From the NCBI GenBank assembly GCA_018712345.1, contig DVHG01000010.1, positions 124,001-188,000 on the forward strand: a stretch of 64,000 bases of DNA. Direction: 5' to 3'. The DNA comes from Candidatus Onthovicinus excrementipullorum. Lineage in GTDB: Bacteria > Bacillota > Clostridia > Oscillospirales > Acutalibacteraceae. The notes under the pieces are model-generated. The model saw only the letters and a program-made list of their open reading frames with translations, was not told the origin of the DNA and ran no database searches. Position 1 is the stretch's first letter; each line of letters starts with the position of its first letter. The position numbers and the translations under genes are program-made. Below are positions 42,680 through 51,349 of this stretch, in pieces.

Positions 42680-43516
42680 TTACAGGGCCGCCGTCCATTC
42701 CGCGATAAACTGCCGGAGGGACTGCTGGCGGATGGCTCTGTCATCCGTGGTTGCCCTGGATGCCACGTCAAAAAGCGGTTTGCTCAATGTCCACGTTCGG
42801 AGCGTGCGTTTATATCCGCCGAACAGCGCAAAGGCGAGGGCGCCGGCTGTGTAGACATTGGTACTTTTATCTAGCGGTGCGCCAAACGTAAATTCTTCCG
42901 GTGACATGAATTTGGAACTTCCATACATGCGTCCCATATCGTTGGTACAGGGTATTCTGCGGAACAGATCGATGTCGCAGACGGTCGTCTTCCCGGTTTC
43001 AAAATCATACAGGATACTGCCATCATAAAAATCAATGGCCACCCAGCCGCGCTCATTGACAAATGCAAGAAAATCCAGCGCATCGCGGAAGATGTTCATC
43101 CGGACTTCTGCGGGAAGCGCCATAAATCTCTTATGCGCCGCCGCATCTGTTCGGTCCATGCAGTCGCCGTCCGCCCATTTAAAGATCATGGCAAATCCGC
43201 CGGGGATTTCCAGTGGTTCCACAAGCTCTACGAGGGTGGGATGCCGTAAAGCGCGGTAAATGGGAAGCGTGGATTTCAGCCGTTCAACGGCTGCCTCCGG
43301 CGTACCGTCGTAGTGTACCGTCGGCGCGCCCGCATATTTGATCAAAAACTTTTCCCCATTCCGCTTTGTTCCAAAGCAGAGATTCCCGGAATCCTGTTGA
43401 TCGAACACGCGGAACACGCGGCCATATCCGGATAAAAAGCCGAAATCATAGGGGAACTTGAGCCGGACCGGCAGCCCGTCGACGGACTGGGTATAGGGGA
43501 TCTGATATACTGACAT
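42680..43516 (-). CDS. Protein kinase-like domain protein, function unknown
   Basis: The 278-residue protein has features of the protein-kinase fold: a possible ATP Lys in EKFLIKYAG, a helix with TLPIYRALRHPTLVELVEPLEIPGGFAMIFKW (N-lobe/hinge) and, in the C-lobe, GWVAIDFYDGSILYDFETGKTTVCDIDLF. There AIDFYDGS replaces the usual HRDxxxxN and CDID replaces DFG, so it resembles aminoglycoside-kinase or atypical Ser/Thr kinase relatives. SPEEFTFGAPLDKSTNVYTAGALAFALFGG is like the kinase APE and F-helix region. Activity and target are unknown. The start ATG has a moderate GCGGGTG site. Confidence 0.65.
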   Translation of the reverse strand: MSVYQIPYTQSVDGLPVRLKFPYDFGFLSGYGRVFRVFDQQDSGNLCFGTKRNGEKFLIKYAGAPTVHYDGTPEAAVERLKSTLPIYRALRHPTLVELVEPLEIPGGFAMIFKWADGDCMDRTDAAAHKRFMALPAEVRMNIFRDALDFLAFVNERGWVAIDFYDGSILYDFETGKTTVCDIDLFRRIPCTNDMGRMYGSSKFMSPEEFTFGAPLDKSTNVYTAGALAFALFGGYKRTLRTWTLSKPLFDVASRATTDDRAIRQQSLRQFIAEWTAAL

Positions 43517-43651
43517 GATTGCGTACACCCGCTTTGATAAATATCAATTCATTTAATGTATTGAAAAGCCGCTTGCGGTGGAAGAGGGTACTATCCGCTC
43601 TGTGGTGGAGTAGTGGCTGCACAGGGAGGGTGAGTTTGTACAAATTCCGAG

Positions 43652-43855
43652 CCTCCCTTGTGTAAAGGGAGGTGGCTCGACGAAGTCGAGACGGAGGGAT
43701 TGTTGTAGGCCACTGGACTGCGCAAAGCCGATGATATCTACCGTCAACCCCTCAGTCTCACTACGTTCGACAGCTCCTGCTCCGCAGGCGGGCACCCTTT
43801 TGTCTGCTTCGCAGACATTTCCCCTAAAAGGGGAATCGCCTTACACGGGGGAGCC
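43652..43855. repeat. MITE-like palindromic element, copy 2 (long form)
   Basis: It starts GCCTCCCTTGTGTAAAGGGA and ends TTACACGGGGGAGCC, giving imperfect terminal inverted repeats of about 24 bases. The first 100 bases match the copy at 11.46 kb; an inner block (GCGGGCACCCTTTTGTCTGC and CATTTCCCCTAAAAGGGGAA) matches the partial copy at 11.7 kb. It contains several small internal palindromes and no credible gene, and ends about 27 bases from the HAD gene. Confidence 0.75.
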
Positions 43856-43882
43856 ATGAAGCTCGAGCCGCGCGCCGGGATT

Positions 43883-44614
43883 TCAGGAATTTTTCAGTTT
43901 TTCCAGCAGGGTGGTCAGTTCGTCCCACTCGTGGATATGCAAGTGCGTACACTGCGGGTGCTGTCCATCGGCATGATCCTTGCCCGCGATATTATCATAC
44001 CAGACGGGATAAATCCCCGCCTGGGAGGCGCCCTCGATATCGTCCTGCGGGTTGTCGCCGCAGTACCAGACCTCATCGGCACTCAGACCGGCCTTCTGGA
44101 GGGCAATGTCAAACAAAAGGCGGTCGGGCTTGCGGACCAGATAGTCGCTCGAAGTCATCACAAACTCGAACTGATGGTTGGGCAGCAGTCGGTTAAACCG
44201 CTGTGTCAGGGCCGCACCCGACCACAGTAAATTGCTGATCACAGCGCTTCGGATTCTATTTTTATTGATGTAGTTGAGCATCGCGCCGGCGCCCGGCATA
44301 GCCGCTCCCGGACAGGCTGCATCCCAGAATATCGTTTCCATTTCGACGGGGGAGAGCGAAAAATCGATACCGAGGGATTCATACAGCACACGGTTGCCAA
44401 CCTGACCGCCAATATCATAACCGATTTTACGCACACTTTCAATATGCCTGCCGAAGATCAGGGCCGCGCCCTTTTGAACATCCTCGGCTGTGCAGTTGTT
44501 TGGGTTGTTGGTGGCATATTTCAGCAGCGCAGCATTTCCTCTGGCCGAATCCCAGCCCGGCTCATACAGCAGGGTGTTGCCGTAGTCGAAAAGGATCATT
44601 TTTGGGTATTTCAT
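43883..44614 (-). CDS. HAD superfamily hydrolase
   Basis: The 243-residue protein begins with motif I ILFDYGNTLL, where the second Asp of DxD is Gly, then motif II SNLLWSG, the Lys of motif III in YLVRKPDRLLF, and motif IV WYCGDNPQDDIEGASQAG with the metal-binding acidic residues. The cap is helical, as in subfamily IA. Such enzymes remove phosphate from small molecules; without the second Asp of motif I activity may be altered. GAAGGAGAAG precedes the ATG. It is transcribed towards the repeat element. Confidence 0.9.
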   Translation of the reverse strand: MKYPKMILFDYGNTLLYEPGWDSARGNAALLKYATNNPNNCTAEDVQKGAALIFGRHIESVRKIGYDIGGQVGNRVLYESLGIDFSLSPVEMETIFWDAACPGAAMPGAGAMLNYINKNRIRSAVISNLLWSGAALTQRFNRLLPNHQFEFVMTSSDYLVRKPDRLLFDIALQKAGLSADEVWYCGDNPQDDIEGASQAGIYPVWYDNIAGKDHADGQHPQCTHLHIHEWDELTTLLEKLKNS

Positions 44615-44636
44615 GGAACTTCTCCTTCAAGTAAAA

Positions 44637-44669
44637 CGCCCCGTCCATCCGATTCGGGTGGGCGGGGCC
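44637..44669 (-). terminator. Terminator after the aspS-gatCAB operon
   Basis: Stem GCCCCG / CGGGGC, extended by CCACC / GGATGG-type pairs, is followed by GTTTTAC on the minus strand. Confidence 0.65.
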
Positions 44670-44677
44670 GTGTTTTA

Positions 44678-46102
44678 TTATTGATTGTCGAGCAGCTCCT
44701 TGAGCATTTTGGTGACCTCCTGTGCCGGGGCCTGGCCGCGCAGCTCGCGCATGCACTGGCCGATCAGGTACTGGAGGGCCTGCGTTTTACCGCCCTTGTA
44801 CTCACTCACGGATTTCTCGTTGTTGGCGATAACCTTTTCGACCACCGGTTTGATCGCGCCGGTGTCGGTGACGATTTCCAGCTTATTCTCCTTGATATAC
44901 TGCTCCGGGTCGATGTGGTCGCTAAACACCTTCTCAAAGACCTTGCGCGCCGTCTGGCGGCTGATCTTTTTCCCGTTGAGGAGCTTGATGAGCGTCGCGA
45001 GCGCAGCGGGGTCAAAGTCCATCTCCTCCGGCTGTTTGCCGGCGTCCTTGAGCAGGCGCATCACGTCGCCCATGATGAAGTTGGACGTCGTCTTGGCGTC
45101 GCCGCACAATTCGGAAACGGTTTCAAATAGCTTCACCAGCGCCACAGAACCGGTGAGGATGCCCGTATCGTATTCCGGCAGACCGAGTTCCTCCATATAA
45201 CGGCGCTTTTTATCCTCCGGCAACTCCGGCATCTGGGCGCGGATCGCCTCGATCTGCTCATCGGTGATGACAATGGGCGGCAGGTCCGGCTCCGGGAAGT
45301 ATTTGTAGTCCTGCGCGTCCTCCTTGGAGCGCATGCCGGAGCTCTCGCCCTTGGCGTCGTCCCAGCGGCGCGTCTCCTGAACGACCTTGCCGCCGTCCTC
45401 AAGGATCTCCGCCTGGCGCTCAAATTCGCTGTTGATCGCACGGGCGATGGCGCGCAGGGAGTTCATGTTCTTCATCTCCGTGCGTACGCCGAGGGTATCG
45501 CTGCCCTTTTCGCGCACGCTCAGGTTGATATCCGCGCGCAGGCTGCCCTCCTGCATCTTACAGTCGGACACGCCGGTGAACTGGAGAATCGCGCGCAGCT
45601 TTTCGATGTAATCCACCACTTCCTCCGCGCTGCGAAAGTCCGGCTCGCTCACGATCTCCAGCAGCGGCACGCCGCAGCGGTTGTAGTCGGCGAGCGTTCC
45701 GTCCGGCGTGGCGTCGTGGATCAACTTGCCGGCGTCCTCCTCCATGTGGATCTCCTTGATGCGGATCTTTTTGCCGCCCGTGAGCTCCACATAGCCCTCC
45801 GTGCAGATCGGCAGATAGAGTTGGGAGATCTGATATGCCTTGGGCAGGTCAGGGTAGAAGTAGTTCTTGCGGTCAAATTTATTCATTCGGGTGATGTTGC
45901 AGTGCGTCGCAAGCCCGGTCCGGATCGCGTACTCCACGACCTTTTTATTCAGCACGGGCAATGTGCCGGGCATACCGGAGCACACCTCGCACACGTGGGT
46001 ATTTGGCTCGCCGCCGAACTGCGTCGGGCAGGAGCAGAAGATTTTTGTCTTGGTGGCCAGCTCGGTGTGGACCTCCAGGCCGATTACCATCTCATAAGCC
46101 AT
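44678..46102 (-). CDS. gatB: Aspartyl/glutamyl-tRNA amidotransferase subunit B
   Basis: The 474-residue subunit carries the kinase-like cradle domain opening MAYEMVIGLEVHTELATKTKIFCSC, the metal-site segment CPTQFGGEPNTHVCEVCSGMPGTLPVLN, EPDFRSAEEVVDYIEKLRAILQFTGVSDCKMQEGSLRADINLS, and the C-terminal tail/YqeY domain (about 330-474). GatB phosphorylates the misacylated Asp- or Glu-tRNA and binds it, receiving ammonia from GatA. The start overlaps the gatA stop (TAATG). Confidence 0.97.
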   Translation of the reverse strand: MAYEMVIGLEVHTELATKTKIFCSCPTQFGGEPNTHVCEVCSGMPGTLPVLNKKVVEYAIRTGLATHCNITRMNKFDRKNYFYPDLPKAYQISQLYLPICTEGYVELTGGKKIRIKEIHMEEDAGKLIHDATPDGTLADYNRCGVPLLEIVSEPDFRSAEEVVDYIEKLRAILQFTGVSDCKMQEGSLRADINLSVREKGSDTLGVRTEMKNMNSLRAIARAINSEFERQAEILEDGGKVVQETRRWDDAKGESSGMRSKEDAQDYKYFPEPDLPPIVITDEQIEAIRAQMPELPEDKKRRYMEELGLPEYDTGILTGSVALVKLFETVSELCGDAKTTSNFIMGDVMRLLKDAGKQPEEMDFDPAALATLIKLLNGKKISRQTARKVFEKVFSDHIDPEQYIKENKLEIVTDTGAIKPVVEKVIANNEKSVSEYKGGKTQALQYLIGQCMRELRGQAPAQEVTKMLKELLDNQ

Positions 46103-47547
46103 TATTCAGCCCTCCCGTCTTTCTGGTAGCGGTGCGCCGCGCCGAGGATGGATTTCTCGTCAAAGGGTCTGCCGATCAGCTGCATGCCGATGGGCAGGTT
46201 TTCACTCGACTGTCCGCACGGCAGGGAGACGGATGGCAAGCCGGCCAGATTGATCATAACCGTGTAAATGTCGCCCAGGTACATCTTGAGCGGATCGCTC
46301 AGGGATTCCCCGATCTTGAGCGCCGTGGTCGGAGCGACGGGCCCCAGGAGCATATCATACTTCTGGAACGCGTCAAAAAATGCCTGCTGGATCAGCTTTT
46401 TGGCCTTGAGCGCCTTGTTGTAGTAGGCGTCATAGTAGCCGGAGCTGAGCACAAAGTTACCCAGCATAATGCGGCGCTTGACCTCCATCCCAAAGCCTTC
46501 GCTGCGGGTCTTGAAGTAGACGTCGCGCAGGTTGGCGGGGTTGGGGGCGGAGTAGCCGTACTTGATGCCGTCATACCGGGAGAGGTTGGAGCACGCTTCC
46601 GCGGAGGCGATGATGTAATAGGTCGGCACGGCGTATTTGACGATCGGCATGGCAAATTCCTCCACGCGCGCGCCAAGTGCTTCAAACTGCTTGGCCGCGT
46701 TCAGGATCGCCTGCTTGACCTCGGGGTCAATGCCCTCGCCCAAGTAGTCGGACGGGATCCCGATCACCTTGCCGGCCAGATCGTAGGATTCGATATCCGC
46801 CAGCGTGAATTTATGGTAGTCCATGGAGGTGGCGTCTTTTTCATCCCTGCCGCAGACGGCGAGGAACGCCGCCGCGCAGTCGCGGGCACTGTTTGCGAGC
46901 GGGCCGATCTGGTCGAGGGAGGAGGCGTAGGCCACCAGTCCGTAGCGGGAGACCGCGCCGTAAGTCGGTTTGAGGCCCGTCACACCGCAGAAAGAGGCGG
47001 GCTGGCGGATGGATCCGCCCGTATCGGAGCCGAGGGTGAGCAGGTTCTCGCCCGCCGCCACAGCCGCCGCCGCGCCGCCTGAGGAGCCGCCCGGCACGCG
47101 GGTGGGGTCACAGGGGTTCTTCGTCGCGCCGAAGTGGGAGGTCTCTGTGGTAGAGCCCATGGCAAATTCATCCATGTTCAGCTTGCCGGTAATGACCATT
47201 CCCGCCTCGCGAACCTTGCGGATCGCGGTCGCATCATAGGGCGGGATGAAGTTTTCCAGCATTTTGGACGCACAGGTAGTCCGCACGCCCTGGGTGCACA
47301 TGTTATCTTTGATTCCGACAGGCACGCCGGCCAATGGGGCGTCTTTCAGCTCTCCGCTGTCAATGCGGGCCTGAACCTCCTCAGCGGCCCTGTAAGCCTC
47401 CTCCTTACAGAGAGAGATGTAGCAGTTGTATTTCGGTTCCTGCGCCTCGATCCGGGCGTAGGCGTCGTCGAGCGCCTGCTTGACGGTCAGCTCGCCCGCG
47501 CGGATTTTGGCGGATAATTCGATAGCAGATAAGGTGTTCAATTCCAT
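46102..47547 (-). CDS. gatA: Aspartyl/glutamyl-tRNA amidotransferase subunit A
   Basis: The 481-residue amidase-signature enzyme releases ammonia from glutamine. It has the Ser-cisSer-Lys triad segments PVGIKDN (Lys) and GSDTGGSIRQPASFCGVTGLKPTYG (Ser nucleophile), and PGGSSGGAAAAVAAGEN. Ammonia is passed through a tunnel to GatB. The gene lies 12 bases after gatC and ends in an overlap with gatB. Confidence 0.97.
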   Translation of the reverse strand: MELNTLSAIELSAKIRAGELTVKQALDDAYARIEAQEPKYNCYISLCKEEAYRAAEEVQARIDSGELKDAPLAGVPVGIKDNMCTQGVRTTCASKMLENFIPPYDATAIRKVREAGMVITGKLNMDEFAMGSTTETSHFGATKNPCDPTRVPGGSSGGAAAAVAAGENLLTLGSDTGGSIRQPASFCGVTGLKPTYGAVSRYGLVAYASSLDQIGPLANSARDCAAAFLAVCGRDEKDATSMDYHKFTLADIESYDLAGKVIGIPSDYLGEGIDPEVKQAILNAAKQFEALGARVEEFAMPIVKYAVPTYYIIASAEACSNLSRYDGIKYGYSAPNPANLRDVYFKTRSEGFGMEVKRRIMLGNFVLSSGYYDAYYNKALKAKKLIQQAFFDAFQKYDMLLGPVAPTTALKIGESLSDPLKMYLGDIYTVMINLAGLPSVSLPCGQSSENLPIGMQLIGRPFDEKSILGAAHRYQKDGRAE

Positions 47548-47559
47548 ATGCGCCCTCCT

Positions 47560-47847
47560 TTAGTCCACGGTCTTCGGTACCTTAAAGCAGCCGTCCAGCT
47601 CGTGCGGCGCATTGGCCAGGATGGCGTCGCGGTTATTGCCGTTTTTGATCTCGTCCTCGCGCATCACGTTGGAGACGTCAAACGCGTGGGAGAGCGGCTG
47701 GACATTGTCGGTGTCCAGCTCGTTGAGTGTGTCGATATAGGAGAGGATGCTCTGGAGGTCGGTCTCGCACGCGGCGCGCTGCTCGTCGGTCAGCTCGATC
47801 CGCGCGAGCGATTCCAGATAGCGGATCAGCTCATCGGAAATTTTCAT
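47560..47847 (-). CDS. gatC: Aspartyl/glutamyl-tRNA amidotransferase subunit C
   Basis: The 95-residue subunit wraps between GatA and GatB. The helices KISDELIRYLESLARIELTDEQRAACETDLQSILSYIDTLNELDTDNVQPLSHAFDVSNVMREDE are the complete GatC pattern. The ATG overlaps the aspS stop codon by four bases, so translation is coupled to the synthetase. Confidence 0.96.
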   Translation of the reverse strand: MKISDELIRYLESLARIELTDEQRAACETDLQSILSYIDTLNELDTDNVQPLSHAFDVSNVMREDEIKNGNNRDAILANAPHELDGCFKVPKTVD

Positions 47848-49604
47848 GACGGGTTCACCTGTTTCCTGATTTTAATGTGGACTTCGCGCAGCTGCTGCTC
47901 GCTGACCTCATTCGGGGCGCCGAGGAGCAGGTCCTGCGCGTTGGCATTCATCGGGAACGCGATGACTTCGCGGATATTCTCCTCGTCCTTGAGGAGCATC
48001 AGCATACGGTCCACGCCGGGTGCCATGCCCGCGTGCGGCGGAGCACCGTAGTGGAAGGCGCGGAACAGGGCCCCAAAGCGCTGCTCCAGTTCCTCCGCCG
48101 TATACCCGGCCAGCTCAAAGGCCTTGACCATGATATCCGGGCGGTGATTTCGTACTGCGCCGGAGGAGAGCTCCACGCCGTTGCAGACGATGTCGTACTG
48201 GTAGGCCTTGATCGTCAGCGGATCCTGATTCATCAGCGCGTCCATCCCGCCCTGCGGCATGGAGAACGGGTTGTGCGTGAAGTCGAGTTTGCTCTCTTCA
48301 TTGAGCTCATACATCGGGAAGTCCGTGATAAAGCACAGGTCAAAGCGGTCTTTGTCAATAATATCCATCCGCACGCCCAGCTCGGAGCGGATCTGCCCGG
48401 CGAGCGTGTTGACGATGGAGATATCGTCGCTGATGAAGAAGAGCGTGTCGTCAACTTTCAGCTGGGCCAGTTCCGTCAGCTCCGCCTTTTTCTCCTCGGA
48501 GAGGAACTTGGCGATTGGGCCCTTAAACGTGCCGTCCGGCAGCACGGAGATGTAGCCGAGGCCCTTCATGCCGATGGACTCGGCGTATTTGAGCATGTTC
48601 TCAAAGAAGGATTTGGATTTTTTTGCGCAGCCGGGCACATTGATACCGCGCACCGGGCGGCCCTTGAAGGGCTTGAAGTCCACGTCCGCAAAGTAGCCGG
48701 ACAGGTCAATGATGATCAGCGGGTTGCGCAGGTCCGGCTTGTCGGTACCGTATTTGAGCATGGCCTCCTCATACGGGATGCGCACAAACGGAGCGGGGGA
48801 GACCTTTTTGCCGTTTCCAAACTCGGTGAAGGTGTCATACAGCACCTTTTCTGCGACTTCGAACACGTCCTCCTGCGTGGCGAACGCCATCTCAAAGTCG
48901 AGCTGATAAAACTCGCCGGGGGAGCGGTCTGCACGGGCATCCTCGTCGCGGAAGCAGGGGGCGATCTGGTAATAGCGATCAAACCCGGAGGTCATCAGCA
49001 GCTGCTTAAACTGCTGCGGGGCCTGCGGCAGCGCATAGAACTTGCCGCGGTGCTTGCGGGAGGGGATGATGTAGTCACGTGCGCCCTCCGGTGAGGAGCA
49101 GGTGAGGATGGGGGTGTTGATCTCCGTAAAGCCGAGATCGTCCATCTTATTGCGCAGGTACTTGATGACCCTGGAGCGGAAGAGGATATTCTCGTGCACC
49201 TTGGGGTTGCGCAGGTCAAGGAAGCGGTATTTCAGGCGCATATCCTCTTTCGTCTCCTTGGAGGTTGCGACCTCGAAGGGGAGCGTCTGGGTGCAGTCGC
49301 CGAGGACTTCCAGCTCTTCGGCGTTGAGCTCGAGCGTACCGGTCGGGATCTTGGGATTGACTGTCTCCGGGTCACGCTTGTCAACGCTGCCCGAGACGGA
49401 AATGACGCTCTCGCGCCGGATCTTTTTGAGCATCTCCTCGTCGTGGATGACCACCTGTGTCACGCCGTATTCGTCGCGCAAGTCAATAAAAGCCACGCCG
49501 CCGTGGTCGCGGATATTCTCCACCCATCCGGCCAGGCGGGCGGTGGAGCCGATGTCGCTCTCCTTCAGTTCTCCGCAGGTATGGGTCCTGTAGCACTCTT
49601 GCAT
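47844..49604 (-). CDS. aspS: Aspartate--tRNA ligase, probably Asp/Asn non-discriminating
   Basis: The 586-residue bacterial-type class II synthetase has an OB-fold anticodon domain (about 1-105: GWVENIRDHGGVAFIDLRDEYG), catalytic motifs FRDEDARADRSPGEFYQLDFEM (motif 2) and GMAPGVDRMLMLL (motif 3), and the roughly 130-residue GAD insertion domain in between. It attaches Asp to tRNA-Asp. Operon placement with gatCAB suggests that it also mischarges tRNA-Asn for conversion to Asn-tRNA; this is inference, as discrimination depends on residues not judged here. Confidence 0.96.
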   Translation of the reverse strand: MQECYRTHTCGELKESDIGSTARLAGWVENIRDHGGVAFIDLRDEYGVTQVVIHDEEMLKKIRRESVISVSGSVDKRDPETVNPKIPTGTLELNAEELEVLGDCTQTLPFEVATSKETKEDMRLKYRFLDLRNPKVHENILFRSRVIKYLRNKMDDLGFTEINTPILTCSSPEGARDYIIPSRKHRGKFYALPQAPQQFKQLLMTSGFDRYYQIAPCFRDEDARADRSPGEFYQLDFEMAFATQEDVFEVAEKVLYDTFTEFGNGKKVSPAPFVRIPYEEAMLKYGTDKPDLRNPLIIIDLSGYFADVDFKPFKGRPVRGINVPGCAKKSKSFFENMLKYAESIGMKGLGYISVLPDGTFKGPIAKFLSEEKKAELTELAQLKVDDTLFFISDDISIVNTLAGQIRSELGVRMDIIDKDRFDLCFITDFPMYELNEESKLDFTHNPFSMPQGGMDALMNQDPLTIKAYQYDIVCNGVELSSGAVRNHRPDIMVKAFELAGYTAEELEQRFGALFRAFHYGAPPHAGMAPGVDRMLMLLKDEENIREVIAFPMNANAQDLLLGAPNEVSEQQLREVHIKIRKQVNPS

Positions 49605-49659
49605 AGCAAAGACAATCCCTTCAAATTAGAAAAATTTAGAATCCTCTCAATTATACCAT

Positions 49660-49908
49660 TTATTTTACCATTCGTAAAGCGATATTATCAGGGCAAATGG
49701 GCGAAAATGGGCCGTGGTAAATAAAAAAGACGCCGCAGCGTCCGGGGTGACGGAGGATTGAAATGTGAGCATAATGGGACGCCGGATGAATGGTTGGTTC
49801 CAGGAGTTCAGATTCAGACAGAGCGAATCTTTGGGCAGGGCGCTTCATCTCTTTTATTGCGATGATGAGCGGTAGTAAAATCACCATAAAGGCGACGATG
49901 TACGCCAC
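49660..49908 (-). CDS. Possible small membrane protein
   Basis: An 82-residue frame starts at GTG 49908 with GGAGG about nine bases upstream. It has one N-terminal membrane helix (AYIVAFMVILLPLIIAI) followed by KEMKRPAQRFAL and a tail without recognised motifs. A terminator-like hairpin (49723-49744) lies inside the last third of the frame, so the true product may be shorter or the gene decayed. No family is recognised. Confidence 0.3.
   Translation of the reverse strand: MAYIVAFMVILLPLIIAIKEMKRPAQRFALSESELLEPTIHPASHYAHISILRHPGRCGVFFIYHGPFSPICPDNIALRMVK
49723..49744 (-). terminator. Terminator-like hairpin between metY and aspS
   Basis: Minus-strand stem GACGC / GCGTC is followed by TTTTTTATTT. 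Confidence 0.55.
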
Positions 49909-50020
49909 CGGCAACACCTCCCTCCGCCCGCGGACTGTGGGGAAGTAAGAAGAAGCAACCGTGCACTGTTACGCGGAGCACTCCTTGCATCTCCGGCGAG
50001 CCGCCAAATGCTCGGCACAG

Positions 50021-50049
50021 AAAAAACAGGAGGGGATTATTCCCCTCCT
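50021..50049 (-). terminator. Terminator after metY
   Basis: Minus-strand stem AGGAGGGGAA / TCCCCTCCT is followed by GTTTTTTC, just past the metY stop. Confidence 0.85.
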
Positions 50050-50068
50050 GCGGTGCGTAAGACAAATT

Positions 50069-51349
50069 TTACAGCGCGGCGAGTGCCTGATCGATATCGT
50101 CGATAATATCCTGTGCATCCTCAATGCCGACGGAGAAGCGGATCAGATCCGGCTTGACACCCGCGGCCTCCAGCTGCGCATCGGTCAGCTGCCGGTGGGT
50201 CGTGCTCGCCGGATGCAGCACGCAGGTGCGCGCATCCGCCACATGGGTGACGATCGCCGCGAGCTTGAGTGAATCCATGAACTTGGTCGCGGCCTCACGC
50301 CCGCCCCTGACGCCGAAGGAGACGACGCCGCTGGTGCCATTAGGCATGTACTTTTTGGCCAGCTCATAGTTCTCATTGGATTTCAGGCCCGGATAGTTGA
50401 TCCAGGTGATCTTTTCATGGTGTTCCAGGTGTTCGGCCACCTTCTGCGCGTTGGCGCAGTGCTGCTTCATCCGCAGGGCGAGCGTCTCCAGACCGATGCC
50501 GATCAAGAAGGCGTTGTGCGGGCTCTGGATGGAGCCGAGATCACGCATAAGCTGCGTGGTCGCCTTGGTGATATAGGCCGCATTGCCAAAGCTCTCCGTG
50601 TAGACAACGCCATGGTAGCTGTCGTCCGGCGTGGTCAGGCCGGGGAATTTATCGTTCTGGGTCCAGTCAAATTTTCCGCTGTCCACGATCGCTCCGCCGA
50701 CGGTCATCGCGTGGCCGTCCATGTACTTGGTGGTGGCGTGCGTGACAATGTCCGCGCCCCACTCAAACGGACGGCAGTTGATCGGGGTGGGGAAGGTGTT
50801 ATCCACGATCAGCGGTACGCCGTGGCGGTGCGCTGCGTTGGCGAACTTTTCAATATCCAGTACGTCCAGGGATGGGTTGGAGAGCGTCTCCGCGAACACC
50901 GCGCGGGTGTTGTCCTGGAACGCGGCCTCCAGTTCCTCTTCCGTCGCGTACGGGGAGACAAACGTGAAGTCAATGCCCAGCTTTTTCATCGTGACGTTGA
51001 ACAGGTTGAATGTGCCGCCGTAGATCGCCGCGGAGGCAACTACGTGCTGCCCGGCCTGACAGACGTTGAAGATGGAGTAGAAGTTTGCCGCCTGGCCGGA
51101 GGAGGTCAGCATGGCGCCCACGCCGCCCTCAAGCGCCGCGATGCGTGCGGCCACCATGTCGTTGGTGGGGTTCTGCAGGCGGGAGTAGAAGTAGCCGGAC
51201 TCCTGAAGATCAAACAGGCGGCCCATCTGCTCGCTGGATTCATACTTAAATGTGGTGCTCTGGACAATCGGCATGATGCGGGGCTCACCATTTTTAGGCG
51301 TATAGCCCGCCTGCACGCATTTTGTCTCCAGTCCGTATTCCTTACTCAT
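50069..51349 (-). CDS. metY: O-acetylhomoserine aminocarboxypropyltransferase/cysteine synthase
   Basis: The 426-residue PLP enzyme of the Cys/Met metabolism family has SSGQAANFYSIFNVCQAGQHVVAS, the PLP Asp region PLIVDNTFPTPINCRPFEWGADIV and the PLP lysine in THATTKYMDGHA. It makes homocysteine from O-acetylhomoserine and sulfide. ATG 51349 has GGGAGG eight bases upstream and overlaps the end of the phosphoglycerate-mutase-like gene. It is the last gene of the run from purL. Confidence 0.93.
   Translation of the reverse strand: MSKEYGLETKCVQAGYTPKNGEPRIMPIVQSTTFKYESSEQMGRLFDLQESGYFYSRLQNPTNDMVAARIAALEGGVGAMLTSSGQAANFYSIFNVCQAGQHVVASAAIYGGTFNLFNVTMKKLGIDFTFVSPYATEEELEAAFQDNTRAVFAETLSNPSLDVLDIEKFANAAHRHGVPLIVDNTFPTPINCRPFEWGADIVTHATTKYMDGHAMTVGGAIVDSGKFDWTQNDKFPGLTTPDDSYHGVVYTESFGNAAYITKATTQLMRDLGSIQSPHNAFLIGIGLETLALRMKQHCANAQKVAEHLEHHEKITWINYPGLKSNENYELAKKYMPNGTSGVVSFGVRGGREAATKFMDSLKLAAIVTHVADARTCVLHPASTTHRQLTDAQLEAAGVKPDLIRFSVGIEDAQDIIDDIDQALAAL

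Noticed and set aside
43553-43795. 80-codon frame in the repeat near 43.7 kb
   Set aside because: It has no ribosome binding site and lies inside the palindromic repeat, so it is not considered a gene.
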